Of a DNA stretch of 64,000 nt, positions 50,480 through 59,167 are shown one piece after another. Each line of letters starts with the position of its first letter. Position 1 is the stretch's first letter. Both the position numbers and the translations under genes were made by a program. The DNA comes from CBDFHV01 sp965247705 (GTDB taxonomy: Bacteria; Pseudomonadota; Alphaproteobacteria; Rhodospirillales; CAMCUA01), in NCBI GenBank assembly GCA_965247705.1, contig CBDFHV010000033.1, positions 1 through 64,000 on the forward strand, written 5' to 3'. The notes below the pieces were generated by a model. That model was not told the DNA's origin and did not search any database. It worked only from the letters and a program-made list of their open reading frames with translations.

Positions 50480-50532
50480 AGTGAATTCTTTGTCTCCACC
50501 AACGGCGACCGGCCTTGCTATGGTCGGCGGCC

Positions 50533-52062
50533 ATGACCACCACAATTGCCGATTCGCCCGCGGCGGCGCAGGAGGAGTACACCGCTGCCCCGGCCTTCCG
50601 CACCCTGCCCCACAACGTGGAGGCGGAGAAGGCGTTGCTGGGCGCCATGTTCGTCAACAACCGGGCCTACGAGCGTGTTTCCGACTTCTTGAAGAGCGAG
50701 CACTTCGCCCTTGCCCAGCATGGGCGAATTTATGAGTCCTGTGCCCGCCTCATCGAACGCGGCCAGATCGCCGATCCCATCACCCTGAAGCACGTTTTCG
50801 AGCAGGACGAGCTCCTGGCCGACATCGGCGGACCGGCGTACCTGGCGGAACTGGCGGCCTCGGCGGTCACCACCATCAATGCCGGAGAGTACGGGCGCAT
50901 CATCTACGACCTCTTTCTCAGGCGCGAGTTGATCGCGTTGGGGGAGGACGTGGTCAACCGGGCCTATGCCCCGGAATCGGACGACCGGGCGAACCAACAG
51001 ATCGAGACGGCCGAGCAGCGCCTCTATGACCTGGCGACCACGGGCGAGGTGGAAGGCGGCTTCGCGCCCTTCAAGCAGTCGGTCATGGAAGCGATTCGCA
51101 TGGCGGAGCTGGCCCACAAGCGCGAGGGTCGCCTGGCGGGCGCGACCACGGGGCTGGTCGACGTCGACCGCATCTTGGGCGGGCTGCACAAGTCGGATCT
51201 GTTGATCCTGGCCGGGCGGCCGTCCATGGGCAAGACGGCGCTGGCCACCAATATCGCCTACAACGCCGCCTATTCCCATGCCCGATCCGGCGGCGAGGAA
51301 GGTGCGGTCGTCGGCTTCTTCTCGCTGGAAATGTCGTCGGAACAGCTGGCGAGCCGCGTTCTCTCCGAACAGACCGACATTTCTTCCGATCGCATGCGCA
51401 AGGGCGTGCTGACCAACGAGGAGTTCGAACGCCTGGTGGTCGCCAGCCAGGAACTCCACGGCATCCCCATATTCATCGACGATACACCGGCGCTGACGAT
51501 CTCGGCCCTGCGGACGCGGGCTCGCCGCTTGAAGCGACAGCACGACCTGGGCCTGATCGTGATCGACTACCTGCAACTCATCGCCCCATCGCAGACCAGC
51601 CGCAACGACAATCGGGTGCAGGAGGTCTCCGAGATTACCCGCGGGCTGAAGACCCTCGCCAAGGAGCTCGATGTCCCGGTCCTCGCCCTGTCCCAGTTAT
51701 CGCGGCAGGTCGAGCAGCGCGAGGACAAGCGGCCGCAACTTTCCGACCTCAGGGAATCGGGCTCCATCGAGCAGGACTCCGACGTGGTGATGTTCATCTT
51801 CCGGGAGGAGTACTACCTGGAACGGGCTGAACCCGTGCGCCGTTCCGACGAAAAGGACGACCGGTTCATGGAGCGACGGGACCGCTGGGAGCAGCGATTG
51901 ACCGAAGTCCGCAATATGGCGGAGGTCATTGTCGCCAAACAGCGCCACGGCCCCATCGGCGTCGTCCGGCTGGTCTTCCAGGGGGCCTTCACCCGGTTCG
52001 CCAGCCTGGACCAGGATCATGGTTCGGCGCTACCGTCCGGGTCCGGGACGCCGCCTTTCTAA
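50533..52062 (+). CDS. dnaB: Replicative DNA helicase
   Basis: 509 residues. N-terminal domain (RTLPHNVEAEKALLGAMFVN), linker helix, then the RecA-like motor with Walker A LAGRPSMGKTALATNIAYN, FFSLEMSSEQLASRVLSE, Walker B LIVIDYLQLI and ALSQLSRQVEQREDKRP. ATG 50533 was preferred over an upstream TTG. No intein. Confidence 0.97.
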   Translation: MTTTIADSPAAAQEEYTAAPAFRTLPHNVEAEKALLGAMFVNNRAYERVSDFLKSEHFALAQHGRIYESCARLIERGQIADPITLKHVFEQDELLADIGGPAYLAELAASAVTTINAGEYGRIIYDLFLRRELIALGEDVVNRAYAPESDDRANQQIETAEQRLYDLATTGEVEGGFAPFKQSVMEAIRMAELAHKREGRLAGATTGLVDVDRILGGLHKSDLLILAGRPSMGKTALATNIAYNAAYSHARSGGEEGAVVGFFSLEMSSEQLASRVLSEQTDISSDRMRKGVLTNEEFERLVVASQELHGIPIFIDDTPALTISALRTRARRLKRQHDLGLIVIDYLQLIAPSQTSRNDNRVQEVSEITRGLKTLAKELDVPVLALSQLSRQVEQREDKRPQLSDLRESGSIEQDSDVVMFIFREEYYLERAEPVRRSDEKDDRFMERRDRWEQRLTEVRNMAEVIVAKQRHGPIGVVRLVFQGAFTRFASLDQDHGSALPSGSGTPPF

Positions 52063-52071
52063 GAGACCAAC

Positions 52072-53184
52072 ATGTCCATACGCGAGACCTCCTGCGCGAT
52101 GCTGGTCATCGACCTTGACGCCGTCGCCGCCAACTGGCGCCTGCTGCGCGATCGGCTGTCCGGCGCCCCGTGCGCCGCCGTCGTCAAGGCGGACGGCTAT
52201 GGACTCGGCGCCCAGAAAGTAGGCGCGGCGCTGGCCGCCGCCGGCTGCGAGACCTTCTTCGTCGCCCACATCGACGAGGCCCTGGCCCTGCGCGAAACCC
52301 TGCCGGAGACGGAAATCCATGTGCTGAGTGGAGTGCTGCCCGGTACCGGTCCGCTGTTTGTTCTCAATCGCCTGGTGCCGGTCCTGAACTCCCTCCAGGA
52401 TGTGATCGACTGGGTAGAATTCCAGAAGGATTCCGACAGCACACTGCCCGTGGACGTGCACTTGGATACGGGCATGTGCCGGCTTGGCCTGCCGGCCGAC
52501 GAGGTCGAGGTGCTGAAGGATCGGCGGGACCTCCTGAAGACCTTGCAAGTGCGCTACTGGATGAGCCATCTGGCCTGTGCGGACGAACCGCAACACCCCG
52601 TGAACGCGGCCCAACGGGACGCCCTGCGCGGTTTCCTCGCCGCCCTGCCGCCGGCCCCGGCGACCTTCGCCAATTCGTCGGGCATCTTTTTGGGGTCCGA
52701 CTACCACGTCGACCTGGCACGGCCGGGGGTGGCGCTTTACGGCGGAAATCCCCAGCCGGGAAACCCCAACCCCATGGCACAAGTGGTTCGTTTGCAAGCC
52801 CGAATCCTGCAAGTGCGCCGCGTTGACGCTCCCCAGACCGTTGGATATGGTGCCAGCCACCGATTCACCGGGCCGACCCGCGTGGCGACCGTGGGGGTTG
52901 GCTACGCGGACGGTTATCTTCGCTCCCTCAGCGGCGGCGGTTGCGGCTATGTCGGTGACGTGCGGGTGCCGATCGTGGGACGCGTGTCCATGGACCTCAT
53001 TACCCTCGACGTCTCGGCGGTGCCGGAGCACCTGTCTCGACCGGGCGCCCTCGTCGACCTGATCGGCCCCCACAACCCGGTCGATGCGGTCGCCGCGGCG
53101 GCAGGCACCATTTCCTACGAGATCCTCACCGGCCTGGGCCGGCGCTACCATCGGATCTATCGCGGCGACAAGGCCAAAGCCTGA
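52072..53184 (+). CDS. alr: Alanine racemase
   Basis: 370 residues. PLP enzyme giving D-alanine for peptidoglycan. PLP lysine in AVVKADGYGLGA (about residue 39), VHLDTGMCRLG, VGYGASHRFTGPTRVATVGV and VGRVSMDLITLDVS; the catalytic Tyr lies in the third block. Nine bases after dnaB; its last base overlaps the mlaE start. Confidence 0.95.
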   Translation: MSIRETSCAMLVIDLDAVAANWRLLRDRLSGAPCAAVVKADGYGLGAQKVGAALAAAGCETFFVAHIDEALALRETLPETEIHVLSGVLPGTGPLFVLNRLVPVLNSLQDVIDWVEFQKDSDSTLPVDVHLDTGMCRLGLPADEVEVLKDRRDLLKTLQVRYWMSHLACADEPQHPVNAAQRDALRGFLAALPPAPATFANSSGIFLGSDYHVDLARPGVALYGGNPQPGNPNPMAQVVRLQARILQVRRVDAPQTVGYGASHRFTGPTRVATVGVGYADGYLRSLSGGGCGYVGDVRVPIVGRVSMDLITLDVSAVPEHLSRPGALVDLIGPHNPVDAVAAAAGTISYEILTGLGRRYHRIYRGDKAKA

Positions 53185-53957
53185 TGAATATTTTGCGGCC
53201 CATCGGCCAGGTCACCATTGGCTTCTTCGGTACCACGGGGCGGCTTGCCCTGTTCACGGGTGCCGCCCTCAGCCATTGCGCTCGGCCGCCGTTCTATCCC
53301 CGCATGGTCGGGCGCCAAATGGTGGACATCGGATACTTTTCCCTGCCGGTGGTCGGACTGACCGCCATCTTCACCGGCATGGTGCTGGCGCTGCAGAGCT
53401 ACACGGGCTTCGCCCGCTTCTCCGCCGAGGGCGCGGTGGCCAGCGTGGTGGTGTTGTCGATGACCCGGGAATTGGGGCCGGTGTTGGCGGGCCTCATGGT
53501 CGCCGGCCGTATCGGCGCCGCCATGGCGGCCGAGATCGGCACCATGCGGGTGACGGAACAGATCGATGCCCTCACCACGCTGTCGACCAACCCGGTCAAG
53601 TATCTGGTGGTGCCGCGGCTGATCGCCGGCTTGACCATGCTGCCCCTGCTGGTGCTGGTGGCCGACGTGATTGGGGTTTTTGGCGGCTATCTGGTGGCCG
53701 TCTACAAGCTCGGCTTCAATCCGTCCAACTACCTGCAAAGCACCTATGATTTCATGGAGATGTCGGACGTCGTTTCCGGCTTGGTAAAGGCCAGCGCGTT
53801 CGGATTCCTGATCACCCTGATGGGCTGCTATCACGGCTATCACTCCAAGGGCGGCGCCCGGGGCGTCGGTTCGGCCACCACCAACGCTGTGGTCTCCGCG
53901 TCTATCTTGATCCTGTCCTTCGACTACATCCTTACCGAGATGTTTTTCGGCCCATGA
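53184..53957 (+). CDS. mlaE: MlaE-type ABC transporter permease
   Basis: 257 residues with about five membrane segments. The permease of a phospholipid (Mla/Mce) transporter that maintains outer-membrane asymmetry. PVVGLTAIFTGMVLALQSYT, SMTRELGPVLAGLMVAGRIG, EIGTMRVTEQIDAL and TLMGCYHGYHSKGGARGVG are conserved MlaE blocks. Overlaps mlaF by ATGA. No mlaD (MCE protein) gene follows here. Confidence 0.92.
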   Translation: MNILRPIGQVTIGFFGTTGRLALFTGAALSHCARPPFYPRMVGRQMVDIGYFSLPVVGLTAIFTGMVLALQSYTGFARFSAEGAVASVVVLSMTRELGPVLAGLMVAGRIGAAMAAEIGTMRVTEQIDALTTLSTNPVKYLVVPRLIAGLTMLPLLVLVADVIGVFGGYLVAVYKLGFNPSNYLQSTYDFMEMSDVVSGLVKASAFGFLITLMGCYHGYHSKGGARGVGSATTNAVVSASILILSFDYILTEMFFGP

Positions 53958-54745
53958 GCGAGGCCGGACCGACCGCTGACAAGGTCAAGATCCGCCTGCG
54001 CGATGTGCGCAAGGCTTTCGGCCCCAAGGTCGTCCTGGACGGCGTCGACCTGGACGTCGGCGAGGCCGAATCGGTGGTCATCATTGGCGGCTCGGGTACC
54101 GGAAAGTCGGTAACGCTGAAGTGTATCCTCGGCCTTTTGAAGCCCGATTCGGGAAGCGTTCAGGTGGGCGGCGAAGAGGTCACCGTCATGAACGCGCGTC
54201 AGCGGGAACGGGTGAACCGCAAGTTCGGCATGCTGTTTCAGAGCGCCGCGTTGTTCGACAGCCTGCCGGTGTGGGAAAATGTGGCGTTCGGATTACTGGC
54301 GGAGAAGCGGGTCGGCCGGGGGCAGGCGCGGGACATCGCGGCGGAGAAACTCGCCCACGTGGGCCTGGGTCCCGAAGTGCGCGACCTCTATCCGGCGGAG
54401 CTGTCAGGCGGCATTCAGAAGCGTGTGGGACTGGCCCGCGCCATCGCCGCCGACCCGGAAATCATCTTCTTCGACGAACCCACCACGGGCCTGGACCCCA
54501 TTATGGCCGATGTGATCAACGACTTGATCGTCAGGGTGACCCGGGAGTTGGGCGTGACCGCGCTTAGCATCACCCACGACATGGCCAGCGCGCGGAAGAT
54601 CGCCCACCGCATCGCCATGCTGTACGCTGGACGAATCATCTGGGCCGGCGAGACGGACCGCATCGACGGCAGCGGAAACGAGTACGTCGAGCAGTTCATC
54701 CACGGTTCCGCCGAGGGCCCCATCGCCATGGCGGTGCGGGCCTGA
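53954..54745 (+). CDS. mlaF: MlaF-type ABC transporter ATP-binding protein
   Basis: 263 residues. Walker A IIGGSGTGKSVTLKCILG, Q-loop MLFQSAALFDSLPVWENV, signature LSGGIQKRVGLARAIA, Walker B EIIFFDEPTTGLDPIM and switch His in SITHDMASARKIA. The SAALFDSLPVWENVAF stretch is typical of MlaF/Ttg2A. Partner of mlaE. Confidence 0.94.
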   Translation: MSEAGPTADKVKIRLRDVRKAFGPKVVLDGVDLDVGEAESVVIIGGSGTGKSVTLKCILGLLKPDSGSVQVGGEEVTVMNARQRERVNRKFGMLFQSAALFDSLPVWENVAFGLLAEKRVGRGQARDIAAEKLAHVGLGPEVRDLYPAELSGGIQKRVGLARAIAADPEIIFFDEPTTGLDPIMADVINDLIVRVTRELGVTALSITHDMASARKIAHRIAMLYAGRIIWAGETDRIDGSGNEYVEQFIHGSAEGPIAMAVRA

Positions 54746-54812
54746 TACCAAGGTAGGTGTTTCGCGGTTGGCCCGTGGCAAGAGCTGGGCCGGTGGGAAG
54801 GAAGGCGCCCCC

Positions 54813-56249
54813 GTGGCACGTTCCGCGGCAAGATATGTCTGCCAGGAATGCGGCGCCGCCCACTCGAAGTGGTCGGGCCGTTGCGACGCCTGCGGCGCCT
54901 GGAACACCATGGTCGAGGAATCAGCCGGAGAGGCGCCGCCCAAGGGGCTGGATGCCAAGCCTGGCAAGCGGCTCGCCTTCGTCGGCCTGAAGGGGGACGC
55001 CGTCGGCAACCCGCGGCGCGAGACCGGGAACAGCGAGTTCGACAGGGTTTGCGGCGGCGGCCTTGTCGCGGGTTCCGCCGTCCTCGTCGGCGGCGATCCG
55101 GGAATCGGCAAGTCGACGCTGCTGCTGCAGATCTCGGCCACCCTATCGGCCACGGCCGACTGCGCCTATGTGTCCGGCGAGGAGGCCATCGAGCAGGTTC
55201 GGCTGCGCGCCCGGCGCTTGGGCCTGGACCAGACACCCCTGCGCCTGGCGGCCGCCACCAGCGTCCGCGACATCGCGACGACACTGGATCGGCCGGATGC
55301 ACCGTTTCTGGCCATTATCGATTCCATCCAGACCATGTTCGTCGATTCCCTGGATTCGGCGCCCGGCACCGTGTCCCAGGTGCGGGCCAGTGCCCAGGCG
55401 CTTATCCGCGTGGCCAAGCGCCGGGGAATCGTCCTCGTTCTGGTCGGCCACGTCACCAAGGAAGGACTGATTGCCGGCCCGCGGGTGCTGGAGCATATGG
55501 TGGATACGGTGCTTCACTTCGAAGGCGAACGGGGCAACCAGTTTCGCGTGATGCGGGCGGTGAAAAACCGCTTTGGCCCCACAGACGAGATCGGTGTCTT
55601 CGAGATGACCGACGCGGGCTTGTGTGAAGTACCCAATCCCTCGGCCCTGTTCCTTGCCGACCGGGATCGCCCGGTGAGCGGCGCCAGCGTGTTCGCGGGC
55701 ATGGAGGGGACCCGACCGCTGCTGGTCGAGATCCAGTCGTTGACCGCGCCGTCCGCCCTGGCGACCCCGCGCCGCGCCGTGGTGGGCTGGGACGGAAACC
55801 GCCTGGCCATGGTCCTGGCGGTCCTTCAGACCCGCTGCGGCGTGGACCTTTTGGGTCGCGACGTCTACCTGAACGTGGCGGGCGGCTTGCGGATTTCCGA
55901 ACCCGCCGCCGACATGGCGGTGGCCGCGTCCCTGGTATCAGCGCTCAGCGATCAGCCCCTTCCCGCGGAAACCGTGGTATTTGGCGAAATCAGCCTGTCC
56001 GGGGAAGTGCGGCCCGTGGCCCACATGGAACCCCGCCTCAAGGAGGCCGCGAAGCTGGGCTTTACACGGGCCGTGGTCCCCACCCTTCGAGCCTTGCGGG
56101 ATCGGAGTTCCCTCGACAACCTGGGAATTCGCCTGATAGAGGTCGGCCACCTGTCGGACCTGGCTCGCCTGGCCGGGCACGACGGCGGTCCCACTCCTGT
56201 ACGACGGGCCGTCGAACGGCAGCGGGAGAATGCCCTCCATGGAAGCTAG
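54813..56249 (+). CDS. radA: DNA repair protein RadA (Sms)
   Basis: About 478 residues. N-terminal zinc finger YVCQECGAAHSKWSGRC then DACGAW, RecA-like core with GGDPGIGKSTLLLQIS, the RadA-specific KNRFGPTDEIGVFEM, and a C-terminal Lon-like domain with GEISLSGEVRPV. It drives branch migration in recombination. The GTG at 54813 has AAGGAAGG before it and gives the family N-terminus; a TTG at 54768 would add 15 unconserved residues. Confidence 0.94.
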   Translation: MARSAARYVCQECGAAHSKWSGRCDACGAWNTMVEESAGEAPPKGLDAKPGKRLAFVGLKGDAVGNPRRETGNSEFDRVCGGGLVAGSAVLVGGDPGIGKSTLLLQISATLSATADCAYVSGEEAIEQVRLRARRLGLDQTPLRLAAATSVRDIATTLDRPDAPFLAIIDSIQTMFVDSLDSAPGTVSQVRASAQALIRVAKRRGIVLVLVGHVTKEGLIAGPRVLEHMVDTVLHFEGERGNQFRVMRAVKNRFGPTDEIGVFEMTDAGLCEVPNPSALFLADRDRPVSGASVFAGMEGTRPLLVEIQSLTAPSALATPRRAVVGWDGNRLAMVLAVLQTRCGVDLLGRDVYLNVAGGLRISEPAADMAVAASLVSALSDQPLPAETVVFGEISLSGEVRPVAHMEPRLKEAAKLGFTRAVVPTLRALRDRSSLDNLGIRLIEVGHLSDLARLAGHDGGPTPVRRAVERQRENALHGS

Positions 56250-56901
56250 CGCACCGATTTCCTGGGTCGATGTCGCGGTGGGGGGAGTCCTTCTGATCTC
56301 CGCCCTCCTCGCCTTCACCCGGGGCATGATGCACGAGGTGCTCAGCATCATTCCCTGGATTGGCGCGGGGGTGGCGACGATCTATGGCTATCCGCTCGTC
56401 AAACCCCATGCGCGGGAATTTATCGGGATCGACCTCGCCGCCGACATCACCGCCGGCGTGGTGCTCTTTTTCGCGTCCTTCGTTGTGTTGTCGATGTTGA
56501 CCCGGGCGCTCACGGCGCAATTGCCGGAAAGCGCGCTCAACGCCTTTGACCGGTCACTGGGCTTCCTGTTCGGATTGGCCCGCGGCGCGCTGCTCGTCTG
56601 TTTGGCCTACATCGGCCTGGAGATGACGATGCCGCCGTCGGAGCACCCGGCCTGGGTGCGCGACGCCCGCACCCTACCCGCGGTCGAGCACGGTGTCGCC
56701 TGGCTGAGGAAGATCGTGCCGGCCGAGGTCGTGTCCAAGGGATCGAAAGTTCAGAACGAGGTGGAGCGGGCGCGGGAGGCTGGCCGGATGATGGAGAGGC
56801 TCTTGTCGCCGGCTCCCGCAGGGCCTACGTCCGATCCCGACAAGGGTTACGGGCGTGCGGCCCGCGAGCAGTTGGACCGCCTCATCGAGACGACACGATA
56901 G
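56230..56901 (+). CDS. cvpA: CvpA family membrane protein
   Basis: 223 residues. Four membrane helices in the first 130 residues (ISWVDVAVGGVLLISALLAF, GMMHEVLSIIPWIGAGVATI), then a cytoplasmic helical tail. Lies between radA, whose end it overlaps by 20 bases, and purF, the classic cvpA-purF arrangement. The start is ATG 56230 or 56239. Exact function unknown; linked to colicin V production and envelope stress in other bacteria. Confidence 0.9.
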   Translation: MPSMEASAPISWVDVAVGGVLLISALLAFTRGMMHEVLSIIPWIGAGVATIYGYPLVKPHAREFIGIDLAADITAGVVLFFASFVVLSMLTRALTAQLPESALNAFDRSLGFLFGLARGALLVCLAYIGLEMTMPPSEHPAWVRDARTLPAVEHGVAWLRKIVPAEVVSKGSKVQNEVERAREAGRMMERLLSPAPAGPTSDPDKGYGRAAREQLDRLIETTR

Positions 56902-56904
56902 AGT

Positions 56905-58368
56905 ATGGAATCCCCCATGATTCATCACGGCGGCGCGGACGATCACCCGCGCGAAGAGTGCGGCGTTTTCGGCATCTTCGGCCATCCGGATGCGGCGGCG
57001 CTGACGGCGCTGGGACTGCACGCGCTGCAGCACAGGGGTCAGGAAGCGGCCGGGATCGTTTCTTTCGACGGCGAGCAGTTCCACAGCCACCGCGCGCTGG
57101 GCCTGGTGGGAGACAATTTCGGTGCTCGGGATGTCATCGACCGGCTCCCGGGGACCATGGCCATCGGCCACAACCGATACGCCACTACCGGTGAAACGGT
57201 ATTGCGCAACGTCCAGCCCCTGTTCGCCGAGTTCAATTTCGGCGGCATGGCAATCGCCCACAACGGCAATCTGACCAACGCCCTTGCCACGCGCCGCAAT
57301 CTGGTCCGCCGGGGATGCATCTTCCAGTCCACTATGGACACCGAAATCATCATCCACCTGGTGGCCATCAGCCTCTATTCGAAGGTTACCGACCGCCTCA
57401 TCGACGCCATGCGGCAGATCGAGGGGGCCTACTCCCTGATCTCGCTTACCCAGAAAAAGCTCATCGGCGTGCGCGACCCTCTCGGTGTTCGGCCCCTGAT
57501 CCTGGGCCGTCTGGACGGCGCCCATATCCTGGCCTCGGAGAGTTGCGCCCTCGACATCATCGGCGCCGAAATGGTCCGTACCGTGGACCCGGGCGAGATC
57601 GTGGTCGCCGACGACAGCGGCCTGCACAGTATCAAGCCATTCCCCACGACGCGGCAGCGGTTCTGCATTTTCGAATACATCTACTTTGCCAGGCCTGACA
57701 GCACGACGGAGGGCCGCAACGTCTATGAGGTCCGCAAGCGGATCGGCATGGAACTGGCCCGCGAGAGCCACATCGACGCGGACATCGTGGTTCCGGTGCC
57801 CGATTCGGGCGTGCCCGCGGCCCTCGGCTATGCGGTTCAGTCGGGCTTACCGTTCGAACTGGGAATCATCCGCAATCACTACGTGGGACGAACCTTCATC
57901 GAGCCGACGGACCAGATCCGCCACTTGGGCGTCAAGCTCAAGCACAACGCCAACCGAAACCATCTGTCCGGCAAGCGTGTCGTGCTGGTGGACGATTCCA
58001 TCGTGCGCGGCACCACATCCTTGAAGATCGTGGAGATGGTGCGCGCCGCGGGGGCCAAGGAGGTGCACATGCGGGTCTCCAGCCCGCCCATCACCGATCC
58101 CTGCTATTACGGCATAGATACGCCCGACCGCGACGAACTCCTGGCCGCCGCCCACGACGAAGCCGGTATCGCCAAGCTGATTAACGTCGATTCGCTGTCC
58201 TTCATTTCGGTCGACGGGTTGTATCGCGCCGTCATCGACGCGACACGGGACAATGACTCGCCTCAGTTCTGCGACGCCTGTTTCACTAGTGACTATCCCA
58301 TCCCCCTGACGGATCGGGACGGCGAAACCTTTCCCCAGCAACTATCCCTGCTGGCCGAAACCACGTGA
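56905..58368 (+). CDS. purF: Amidophosphoribosyltransferase
   Basis: 487 residues. First committed step of purine synthesis, from PRPP and glutamine. Ntn nucleophile Cys in REECGVFGIFGHPD, processed after a short propeptide; glutaminase blocks LQHRGQEAAGIV and IGHNRYATTGE; PRPP loop VVLVDDSIVRGTTSLKIV; ESCALDIIGAE. Start ATG 56905 or 56917. Followed by an SDR with a GTGA overlap. Confidence 0.97.
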   Translation: MESPMIHHGGADDHPREECGVFGIFGHPDAAALTALGLHALQHRGQEAAGIVSFDGEQFHSHRALGLVGDNFGARDVIDRLPGTMAIGHNRYATTGETVLRNVQPLFAEFNFGGMAIAHNGNLTNALATRRNLVRRGCIFQSTMDTEIIIHLVAISLYSKVTDRLIDAMRQIEGAYSLISLTQKKLIGVRDPLGVRPLILGRLDGAHILASESCALDIIGAEMVRTVDPGEIVVADDSGLHSIKPFPTTRQRFCIFEYIYFARPDSTTEGRNVYEVRKRIGMELARESHIDADIVVPVPDSGVPAALGYAVQSGLPFELGIIRNHYVGRTFIEPTDQIRHLGVKLKHNANRNHLSGKRVVLVDDSIVRGTTSLKIVEMVRAAGAKEVHMRVSSPPITDPCYYGIDTPDRDELLAAAHDEAGIAKLINVDSLSFISVDGLYRAVIDATRDNDSPQFCDACFTSDYPIPLTDRDGETFPQQLSLLAETT

Positions 58369-59096
58369 ACGAACGACCCGCCGGCCGCCTGGAAGGACGC
58401 GTGGCCCTGATCACGGGCGCCTCGCGCGGGATTGGCGCGGCGGTGGCGCGGCGCTTCGCCGGTGAGGGCGCGCACGTCATTCTGGTCGCGCGAACCCAGG
58501 GTGCGCTCGAGGAACTGGACGATGAAATCCGGGCCAGCGGCGGCAGGGCTTCCCTTGTGCCCGCCGATTTGATGGATTTCCCCACCATCGACCGTATGGG
58601 CGCGGCCACCTACGAACGCTTCGGCCGCCTCGACGTGCTGGTTGCAAACGCTGGGGTTCTCGGCACCCTTTCGCCTGTTGGTCACATCGATCCGGCCGAG
58701 TGGGAGGGCGTTTTGGCGGTCAACGTGACCGCCAACTGGCGCCTGATCCGAAGCTTCGATCCGTTGCTGCGCCGCTCCGACGCCGGCCGGGCTATCTTCG
58801 TCACGTCCGGAATCACCCAGGGAATCTCCCCCTACTGGGGAGCCTACGCGGCCAGCAAGGCCGCCCTCGAGATGATCGTGCGCACCTATGCGGCCGAAGT
58901 GCGTAAGACCCCGCTGCGGGTCAATCTGCTGAGCCCGGGCGCTGTCCGCACGGCCATGCGGGTGGCGGCCTTTCCCGGCGAGGATCCGGACACCCTCCCC
59001 GCCCCCGAAAGCGTCACCGAATCCTTTGTCCGCCTGGCCGAACCGGCCTGCACCCGGCATGGTGAATGGATCGAGGCCCGCCATGACGCGCGATAG
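58365..59096 (+). CDS. Short-chain dehydrogenase/reductase (SDR), purF-linked
   Basis: 243 residues. ALITGASRGIGAAVARRFAG (cofactor), VLVANAGVLG, catalytic region IFVTSGITQGISPYWGAYA then ASKAALEM, in which the Ser, Tyr and Lys positions are conserved. The GTG start overlaps the purF stop, so the two are coupled; this purF-SDR pair is common in alphaproteobacteria. Substrate unknown. Confidence 0.9.
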   Translation: MNERPAGRLEGRVALITGASRGIGAAVARRFAGEGAHVILVARTQGALEELDDEIRASGGRASLVPADLMDFPTIDRMGAATYERFGRLDVLVANAGVLGTLSPVGHIDPAEWEGVLAVNVTANWRLIRSFDPLLRRSDAGRAIFVTSGITQGISPYWGAYAASKAALEMIVRTYAAEVRKTPLRVNLLSPGAVRTAMRVAAFPGEDPDTLPAPESVTESFVRLAEPACTRHGEWIEARHDAR

Positions 59097-59167
59097 GCGC
59101 CCAATTGGCCGGCGCCAGATCACTAAAGTCTTGATCTTTTTCCTATTTTCGAACAAAACCGCGCTTC